A stretch of 64,000 bases of DNA from Sebastes aleutianus. Lineage: Eukaryota; Chordata; Actinopteri; Perciformes; Sebastidae. The position numbers were made by a program, and so were the translations under genes. The stretch covers positions 25,346,591 to 25,410,590 of the forward strand of contig CAKAKS010000067.1 of assembly GCA_916700875.1 (NCBI GenBank). Direction: 5' to 3'. A model generated the notes under the pieces. It saw nothing but the letters and a program-made list of their open reading frames with translations, was not told the DNA's origin and ran no database searches. Numbering within the stretch: position 1 is the first letter of the stretch; each line of letters begins with the position of its first letter. Shown piece after piece: positions 56,905 to 64,000 of the stretch.

Positions 56905-57350
56905 CAGTTTTCCACTAGGCGGCAACCTCCGGGTCTGAAATAGAAGCCAATGTAACAGTGCCTTAAACTTGCATTCTATCTAATAGCCAGCAGGGGACGA
57001 CTCCTCTGGTTGCAAAAAGAAGTCTGATTGTATAGAAGTCTTTGAGAAAATGACCCTACTTCTCACTTGATTCATTACCTCAGTAAACATTGTAAACATG
57101 AGTTTATGGTCTCAATTGCTAGTTTCAAGTAAATTATGGTCCCATTTAGAGTCAAATAGACCGTAAAGCAGTTTTGGTTTCCTAAAAATGTCTTATTCAG
57201 CGTTCAGTTGCACTTAGCTCCAAACATTCGTGCCACTTCTGGTTGCAAAAAAACAACAAACCAAGATGGCAACAGCCAAAATGCCAAACTCAAGACTTCA
57301 AATTGGCAGTCCACAAACCAATGGGTGACGTCACGGTGAATGTGTCTATT
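56905..57350 (-). repeat. Dispersed repeat, inverted copy of 20335-20890
   Basis: 'aagtctgattgtatagaagt', 'ccaaaatgccaaactc' and 'agtccacaaaccaatgggtg' are reverse complements of blocks at 20335-20890, in mirrored order. Confidence 0.82.
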
Positions 57351-57579
57351 CTAGTTTCCACACAGTGGGGAAATATTACACAATGTGCTTGAGTTTCTTA
57401 ACCCTTTATGCCGAGTACCACCTTATTAGAGCCCCATGCACATTGCTTCATCATGTGATGAAATCCAAGTTCGATCCAAGTGCCTAATTACAGTTGCGAC
57501 GCTATGATTGGACAATTGCTGTTCAGGGGAGGGGTTTAGCCAGTGGTCAATTTGGTATCCAAGCGGCCCAACGGTCTAA

Positions 57580-57975
57580 GACACAGACTATGTAATCTCT
57601 ATAAACAGCATATTATCTGCATATTAATGCAGAATCTGTAGACAAAAGGACAAGATTTTGGTATCGGAAACGATCTGGTTTCCATTTGTAGTCCGAGTAG
57701 TATTGACCAATCACGTTCGAGCAGGCTTTGTTTGAATACTGGTTAACAGTTCGTGTGGAGAGCAAAAGAGGCGGAACGCATTGGCTGAAATGCAATCTCG
57801 AAACCCACCGGCTATCATCTGACAATGATTTAGCTTTTTATTGGTTTAAAATTAGCTTGTAAACTGGCTACTTCGCGTGTCTCAAGTTGCTAATCGGACT
57901 GTAAACAATGAACAGCGCACGGAAAAGGAAGTCTTGGTCCGGATATTCGCTGACTACACTGGAACCCCAGAAATA
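57580..57975 (-). repeat. Dispersed repeat, inverted copy of 40018-40410
   Basis: 'tttagctttttattggttta', 'taaacaatgaacagcgcacg' and 'gtattgaccaatcacgttcg' are reverse complements of the copy at 40 kb. The 70-codon minus-strand frame is incidental. Confidence 0.82.
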
Positions 57976-58039
57976 TAGCCCCTTGCCCCCAGAGACTTAT
58001 CTGTCGTCAGACCGATAGCCGATGGGTTCTGAGATTGCA

Positions 58040-58230
58040 GACCATGTAATTGTGACTTCCTGGTTCCACTCAAGGAGGGTGGAAAGAGGAGTCATGCTTC
58101 ATCATTGCGTCATATCTTTGGGGCACAACACATGCGCAGTTAAATCTGGTCTGCGCATGTGTCATACCCCATGCCTCAAGACCAAAAGGACCCCGTGTCC
58201 CAGCCTCTTTCAATAAGCCTCGGTTCCACT
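58040..58230. repeat. Dispersed repeat, relative of the middle of 6130-6285
   Basis: 'gggtggaaagaggagtcatg' and 'ctgcgcatgtgtcatacccc' resemble 'gggtgaaaagaggag' and 'ctgcgcatgtgtcaaaccc' of the earlier copy. Confidence 0.55.
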
Positions 58231-59264
58231 CTAGCTGTTGACCTTTGTTACTTGTGAGCCTCCTTTCTGTCTGCCCGTGTTTCCTGTTACTCAGTGTTGG
58301 AAATTAACTTTGTTTTTGTCCACCTGCCACTGTTCCAAAATCTACCAGCCACTCAATAGATTACCATTGTTGTTTTGGCTGGTGAGTGAAGCTAATGTAG
58401 CAGCCTACTGAATATTTTACCAACATTTGGCTGGTGGCAGCTGCTAATTTCCAGCCCGGCTGTTACTCCACTTTGAAACTAATTGAAAAAGTTTAAAAAT
58501 TGAATAGCTGTTCTCAAAGCAGCAACAAAGTAATTCACATGGTATCCAAACAAGACAACTTAAACCATTTGAGAAAAAACAAACAAATGAATCCTGTCAA
58601 AGAAATATACAGAGGCTGCATATTGTATGAACATGATTGCAAATGTGACTCAAGAGGAAGACATCCATATTCATATATCAAATGGTGACTTGTTTCCTGG
58701 TTTACGGGTATTTTCATTTGGGCACGCTGCACAGTGGAGCTGTATCTGAGGATCCATGAATAAATTCAATCAATTACTGTGTTTTAGTTTATTACCAAAA
58801 AAAACCTTTGACAGACTAACAACAAAGCTGTGCGTACCACTCTGTTATCTGATCAATGACTATTAATCTCAGCACCCGGTTGGATTCACACCTCCCCTGA
58901 CAAATCACTCCATCCCGTCACCGCAAAATAACCGAGCAGAGCTCTCTGTAATTCCACACTCCCCGATAACCCTCATGTTTATCAAATGGCAACGCAGCTT
59001 CCTCAGGTAAAATGATGAATAATTGCATACACGTTGATGCATAACAGATTTGTGCTTCCTAGGCTTGTTGCTTTAATAAGTGCTGTTGATCTGTGATGTT
59101 TGCGAGCAGCAAACTGAAAGGGAGCCCTCGCTGCACGCGGCTCCTCATATTGCCGCTGACAAAGAGTAATGACTGTCGAATGAAAAGATGATGCTTCAGG
59201 AGGGACATCGCTCCCGAGAGGGTGTAACTGAAACATGTGCTCCTGCACGCCAGAAGGCTCACTT

Positions 59265-59265
<1 letters not shown>
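58231..59265. other. Non-coding stretch with a conserved-element candidate
   Basis: 58300-58460 ('tccacctgccactgttccaa', 'ttttggctggtgagtgaagc') looks like a decayed repeat. 58850-59200 is repeat-free, complex sequence that could be a conserved regulatory element. No gene seen. Confidence 0.35.

Positions 59266-59311
<46 letters not shown>
59266..59311. repeat. (CA)n microsatellite
   Basis: An uninterrupted CA run of about 46 bp. Confidence 0.97.
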
Positions 59312-59313
<2 letters not shown>

Positions 59314-59550
59314 CGTGTTTTCATGACTTTTGAGGACATTATATTGACTTACATTCATTTCCTGGACACTAACCCTAACCCTAACTGTAACTGCTACTTG
59401 TCTAATCCTAACCTAAACCTTACCCTAAACCAAGTCCTCACCCTAAAATATAATAATTTACGTTAGGGGGATGGGGATTTTGTCCCCATTTGGAAAGCGA
59501 GTCCCCACAACGTGACTGTGTAAACAGGTTTGAGTCCCCACAACGTAGGT
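59312..59550. mobile_element. Dispersed element bracketed by CA microsatellites
   Basis: Contains 'ttttgaggacattatattga', degenerate 'aaccctaaccctaac' repeats (about 59371-59450), 'gatggggattttgtccccat' (a hairpin, gggga ... tcccc) and two 'gagtccccacaacgt' blocks. This combination, flanked on both sides by CA repeats, is typical of a small dispersed element in fish (from memory). Confidence 0.65.
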
Positions 59551-59551
59551 A

Positions 59552-59577
59552 ATACACACACACACACACACACACAC
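59552..59577. repeat. (CA)n microsatellite
   Basis: A CA run of about 24 bp at the right edge of the preceding element. Confidence 0.95.
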
Positions 59578-61109
59578 CTGATGAGAAATTGAGAGCTGTG
59601 CAGCATTTTTATCGATTCACTGGTTCCATAATAGTAACATTTCATTTAAATGGAAAGTATGATTGTCTCATGCAGTTGTGGTGTGTTTAGTGCTGACTTG
59701 CATGAAAGCCCTCCTGCTGCCAGGTTATTGACGGAGACACAAAAACCACATCCAGTGATCACATTACTCCAGTTTGAACATTGCTGTGTCAGCTGCCTGT
59801 TAATTATAAATTTCCCTGAAAACTGACCATTTCCTATCACAGCCTGTGTGAGATTTCTGGCTTAAACAAACCTCCACCTGCTAAGACTTCTAAGTGCATC
59901 GCTTTCTCTGAACATTTCCTCAAACTCAACAATGTACAGTACAACGCCACCAGGGAGCAACCAGGATCGCAAGGATCCTTTTGTCGAGCAATAAAGCAAA
60001 CTACAAAGTAATATTATTGCACAGCACTTAGCGAGATGATAAATCACCTCTGAGATCTTTATGTCTTTTACATCTCTGCTGTAATTAGCGAGCAAGCTCT
60101 CGGCTTCATTGTGAAAAAGTCAGCTGTAATGTTTATGTCATCCCCCATCCACTCATCTAGTTTGCCAGCATGTACTGCGTGCTTTTTGCTTATTTGTGTT
60201 TCGCTGGCTTTTTTGTTGTTGCTTATTTTCATTTGGAAAGCATTTTTCATACATTTGTATTATTTGTCCATTGTCATCTACTGTTTAGCTTATTGAAAAG
60301 ATGCAACCCCAGATTGGGCATTGGTTTCTGTCACTGCTCACTGTCTGGCATCCAATCTCAGTGTTCCCCAGAGACTTGCCGTAGGTTGGTGCTTCGTCAG
60401 CTTGTAAGACAAGTGATGGATCATTTTAATTGGAAAAATTTAATCCTCATTGGTCATTAGTTATTATTTATTGATCATTTTAATAACTATATCCTGATTA
60501 TTGGTAGTGGCTGGCAATGGAGAGGTCTGTCTGTTTTCTATCGTCTATCTATTGGTTGAAAATATCATAAAAGGTGAATTGCTGGATTACATTAACATCA
60601 ACTCTCACACCATAAATCTGTATTGCTTAATGATTCATGTTAAATCAGACGGCCTGATAACGTAATGACCTGATGAAGACAGATGTAATAAATCAAGTTC
60701 TTGCATCATTAGTCAGCTGTGAACAGGAGGTATAGGGTGATTGGGGGGAAATTGGCACAGCGGGGCTTTTTGTGTCCTACATTCACTTTTCAGATTGGAT
60801 CAATGTGTTACAGTTTCTAAAGGACATCGCTACAATAGGTCAGGTGGTCATGTTTCACAAGTCAAATCTGCAATTCACATGCCAAGCCTTTCTTCAACAG
60901 CTAACAGTCATCAGCAATTAGCATTTATATTTTTCACCTTGTCTATAAGATCGTGAGACACGTCTCATTCAGTTTGTAAAGATATATGCTGCTGCTTCCC
61001 CAAAAAAGGTGCCAAAATTATTGAATAAAAAGATTATTAAACAATATGATTCTTTTTTTTTTAAAAGTTTGAATGATATTGAGTCAAAATTAACTTCACT
61101 GTACAATAA
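59578..61109. other. Non-coding stretch, nothing recognised
   Basis: Short frames only. 60060-60150 ('ctgtaattagcgagcaagc') is a possible regulatory block. No gene seen. Confidence 0.35.
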
Positions 61110-61470
61110 CTAGGGGTGGGAAAAAAATCTATTCACCTATGCATTGCAATTTTCATTTCATTTTGCATTTCTTAATTTCTTATTTACACTGTTATATATT
61201 ATTGATATACTGTATATTGTTATATATTTGTACATATTTCTTATATTTCTCATTTATTATTTATTTGTCTACGTTATTTATTTTACTCTACATATAACGT
61301 GTTATATATTGTAGCATTATCTACATAATTTACATACAATTTACATACTCCTTTATTTGAATTTTTCTTATATTTCTTTATGCTTATATACTGTATAAGA
61401 GCAACTGTAACATCCCAATTACCCCCCAGGGATCAATAAAGTATTTCTGATTCTGATGAAAAACTATGAC
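61110..61470. mobile_element. hAT-like start and LINE-type 3' tail
   Basis: 'ctaggggtgggaaaaaa' at 61111 resembles a hAT-type terminus (compare 47462). An AT-rich stretch follows, then 'ggatcaataaagtatttctg' and 'attctgatg' at about 61430-61460, a characteristic fish non-LTR retroposon 3' tail. Two element fragments are probably adjacent. Confidence 0.5.
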
Positions 61471-62147
61471 ACATAGTTGGATAATTATGGGGATATGCAA
61501 TATTTTATGAGGATGAAGCACACAATTAAAAGAAAGGCTCGATGGAGGTGCTGGTTGGGGTTTCGAACAAACTATAGGTGACAGGAAATCTATGACAATT
61601 AGCGACTCTTATTTAAGATCCTGCGTGCTTTGTTTTTACTCCCCCAATGTGGCAAAAGAACCCGATACAGACCGGAGTTTCTACTCTAATGGAGAGATCA
61701 ATCGTCATACCCTCCTTCCTAATAGGTTAGTTAACAGTTTAAAAGGTGGAGTAAGAAATGGTTGCAGGATTCACGGCTGCATGGCAGAATAGGAAAGAGG
61801 AGGCATTTGAGTTAGACTGAATCTTTCATTCAAACACATGCTTCCTTTGGAAATATATACTGTAAATCATTCTATACTTTACTGAAATGTGGTAAGATGA
61901 CTAACATGTTTCTAGCTGGCTTTGGTGGTAGCAAAGTTGGCTAAAACTGCACTGCAGAGAACAATTCTGGACCCCCACTGTGGAATTATTGACAGTATCA
62001 CTGCTGACACCATACTTTTTTCTTTACCCAGAGAGAGACTCAACTCTTTATAAAAGGGAAAAGTAGTGACCTGCACAAGATGGACCAATAAAAACTGTGC
62101 AAAGAATGCAAGGGGGCTTTGAAAACACTGATTAGGCAAAAACTGAA
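61471..62147. other. No recognised gene
   Basis: 62000-62147 could be diverged LINE sequence leading into the fragment below, but no frame is clear. Confidence 0.35.
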
Positions 62148-62290
62148 ATTATGCTAGACCCATTTCAATTTGCATACAGACAGCAGAGGCACAGAGGATG
62201 TTTCTCTAGTAGTACTCAGTTTTATAAATATCTGGGACTGGATAAAACACATGCCCTCCTTCTATTTGAGGAATTTTTCCACAGGATTTG
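62148..62290 (+). pseudogene. Non-LTR reverse transcriptase fragment (finger region)
   Basis: The frame reads LDPFQFAYRQQRHRGC, then KTHALLLFEEFF. This matches the LDP-QFAYR and 'LLF-DF' start of the reverse transcriptase domain in L2/CR1-like LINEs. The Asp of motif A (normally F-D-F) reads Glu here. Followed by unrelated repeat sequence from about 62350. Confidence 0.7.
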
Positions 62291-62349
62291 CTGCCATTTA
62301 ACCTCATGTTTTTGCCAAAAAGTTGTTGTCCCATTTTTACTTGGATTGT

Positions 62350-62545
62350 TAAAATTGTAATAGAAAGTTTGTGACCCGGCAGCCATGTTGAGATCAATTG
62401 AGGAAATAAATACCAAGCACCGCCCACCAGACAAAACTTTCTCATTTTACAGCTAAACAGTACACTACAAGATGTTTCTGAAAACATTTGAGGGGAGAAA
62501 TAGGCATTACAGTAACAAAATATTGATTCATATTTGATCAGCGTT
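62350..62545. repeat. Dispersed repeat shared with 9404-9535
   Basis: 'acagtacactacaagatgtt', 'tctgaaaacatttgagg' and 'ataggcattacagtaac' match the copy at 9404-9535 with few differences. Confidence 0.8.
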
Positions 62546-62878
62546 GCCTAGTTTGCCCGTTTGATCGGAGTGAAGCAACCACATCACACCAATCCTTGCT
62601 GCCCTTCACTGCTTACCTGTGAGTTATAGAATTGATTTTAACTCCCTATGATCCTGATCGCTGCTTGAGATTCTCTGGCAGGGCCCTACTAATACTAAAT
62701 CCCGACTTGTCAACAAAGGTGACCGGCCTTTTGCTGTCCGGGCCCCTCAGCTGTGGAACTCCCAGCCTGAGGATCTTACTTTAACTCTCTTCTTAAGACT
62801 CACTTTTATCTTATGGCTTTTTCTCAACTGATGGTGTATTGTTGTAACTATCTAAATTACTTTATCATGTTTATATCT
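62546..62878 (+). pseudogene. L2-like LINE, C-terminal end (part 1)
   Basis: Translated pieces include HITPILAALHCLPVSYRIDF, then KSRLVNKGDRPFAVRAPQLW and NSQPEDL. This is the conserved C-terminal signature of fish LINE ORF2 proteins (HITP-L-LHWLPV, and G-R-FAV-APQLWN-LP). A stop and a deletion separate the two pieces. The LINE continues at 63399 beyond an inserted MITE. Confidence 0.85.
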
Positions 62879-63398
62879 TTAAGGAACAATGTGTAACATT
62901 TCTGGGGATGTATTATCAGAAATGCAATATAATATTCAGAACTATGTTTTCATTAGTGTATAAATCACCTGAAACTAAGAATTATTGTGTTTTCGTTAGC
63001 TTAGATTGAGCCCTTCATATCTACATAGGGAGCAGGTCCTCTTCATGGAGTCCGCTATGTTTCTACAGTAGTCCAGAACGGACAAACCAAACACTGACTC
63101 TAGAGAGAGCCTTTCACGTTTTTACGTTACCCATAAGGCCACCGTAGTTCTGAAACTGCGGTAATGTGAGCCGCAGAGCAAAAAAACGTGGTACCACCAG
63201 ACGCCATCTGACTTTCGTTGCTCCTAAAGTGGTATTATGGTAAGGATGGCCTCTGAGCGAGGCGGACGACGGTTTTGCACTCGGCGGCTCGTGTTACCGC
63301 AGTTTTGGAAAGGGAGGAGTGAGCGGAGGGGTACTCAGTTGGTTGCAATCTGCAACCACACCCCTAGATGCCACCAAATCTACACACTGTACCTTTAA
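62879..63398 (-). mobile_element. TTAA-flanked MITE inserted into the LINE 3' end
   Basis: TTAA at 62879-62882 and 63395-63398. The ends share 'aggaacaatgtgta' against (reverse) 'aggtacagtgtgta'. The interior is a longer reverse relative of 32694-33024 ('cagttggttgcaatctgcaa', 'tttctacagtagtccagaac'). Non-coding. Confidence 0.87.
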
Positions 63399-63489
63399 GT
63401 TCTGGATCTTAATTACTTTCATCATGTTTTCATTGTGAAGTCCTTTGTCACTTTGTTTTTGAAAGGTGCTATATAAATAAAGTTAATAT
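63399..63489 (+). mobile_element. LINE 3' tail (part 2)
   Basis: 'gaagtcctttgtcactttgt' followed by 'tttgaaaggtgctatataaa' and 'taaagtt' is the characteristic 3' end of fish L2-like elements. It completes the element begun at 62546. Confidence 0.8.
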
Positions 63490-64000
63490 AACTGTCACTT
63501 GTAGCTGCAGTGGACGCTGTTCAGTGTCTGGTTTTATTGCAAGGTCACAGTATTGACAGGCTGACCGAGCAACAGGTGGGTGATTATGTCGACGCATGAC
63601 TCTACAGAAAATATTATTGCTTTCAAGAAGCTTCATGAAATAAAAGCAATAAAAAGTAGTCCAATATGGATTCAAACATCCATTTATTTAAAGGATAACA
63701 ACTAAATTGCCAGAATCGCCGTGTCACATCTTAACGCACTACAAAGCTTCTGTTCTTTCGCTCGCACTTTAAACAAAATAAGTAGAGAACTTCAGAAACT
63801 GGCTCAACTGTTAAAAACAGCATGTTATAATTAAAGCATGAGAAGGGAAGAGAATGTTTCTCTCTTTCATTTTTTTTTTTTTTTCCTGTAGTGTTCAGTG
63901 GAGCCATATAAAACTAAAAGTTTTTCTGTCATTCTTCTCTGGCTATAAATGGCTACAATTATCCCACAATACACTCTTTAAGTTTCGGGATGATTTTGAC
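63490..64000. other. Non-coding stretch, nothing recognised
   Basis: A T-run lies at about 63869-63885. The 68-codon minus-strand frame at 63469-63675 overlaps the LINE tail and is not a gene. Confidence 0.4.

Noticed and set aside
59371..59450. 'ccctaaccctaac' stretch as telomeric DNA
   Set aside because: Only two or three degenerate copies inside a dispersed element.
1..64000. A CRISPR array, prokaryotic operon, defence island or other multi-gene system
   Set aside because: The window is vertebrate-type non-coding DNA; tandem repeats lack the spacer pattern of CRISPR and no gene cluster is present.

Overview
The window looks like a piece of a bony-fish (teleost, probably percomorph) nuclear chromosome. 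This is inferred from the sequence type: AT-rich non-coding DNA, dense CA/TG microsatellites, fish-type non-LTR retrotransposon fragments (L2-like and RTE/Rex3-like), many short terminal-inverted-repeat elements flanked by TTAA, and fish minisatellites. There is no operon structure, no rRNA or tRNA gene, no CRISPR array, and almost no protein-coding sequence. Most long open frames are chance frames or fall inside repeats.

Genic signals. At the left edge a plus-strand gene appears to end: an acceptor (AG at 476-477) opens a 48-codon frame that stops at 621-623, followed by about 2.5 kb that may be its 3' UTR. Near 51.8-51.9 kb the minus strand carries a convincing splice donor and an upstream ATG encoding a 16-residue signal-peptide-like start; this may be the first coding exon of a gene running leftward. 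Neither protein was recognised. The 50 kb between them reads as intergenic or intronic DNA, with several complex, repeat-free blocks that could be conserved regulatory elements.

Layout. 1-3.1 kb: MITE fragments, terminal exon and 3' UTR. 3.2-7.2 kb: a minisatellite that reverses orientation, a broken L2-like endonuclease region and paired copies of a dispersed element. 9-11.4 kb: a dispersed element and a minus-strand L2-like reverse transcriptase relic. 13-15 kb: microsatellites and a TTAA MITE apparently inserted in a hAT-like element. 17.6-18.5 kb: Rex3/RTE relic. 19.5-22.6 kb: tetranucleotide repeat, fold-back element, dispersed element. 23.7-27.9 kb: small hAT-like MITE, 53-bp minisatellite array, nested MITE, facing CA and TG arrays. 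31-33.5 kb: second orientation-switching minisatellite and more MITEs. 36-40.4 kb: nested MITE, LINE fragment, dispersed elements. 43.8-48.9 kb: more transposon copies, including one hAT-type element with an 8-bp target duplication. 50-58.2 kb: MITEs, candidate first exon, a hAT relic with a BED zinc finger, a hairpin-bearing MITE and inverted dispersed copies. 59.2-63.5 kb: a CA-bracketed element and an L2-like LINE interrupted by a MITE.

No intact autonomous transposon or novel multi-gene system is visible. The notable features are structural: two orientation-switching minisatellites, layered nested insertions, a suite of TTAA-flanked MITEs, and two unidentified candidate exons. Family names rest on remembered family hallmarks, not on any database search.
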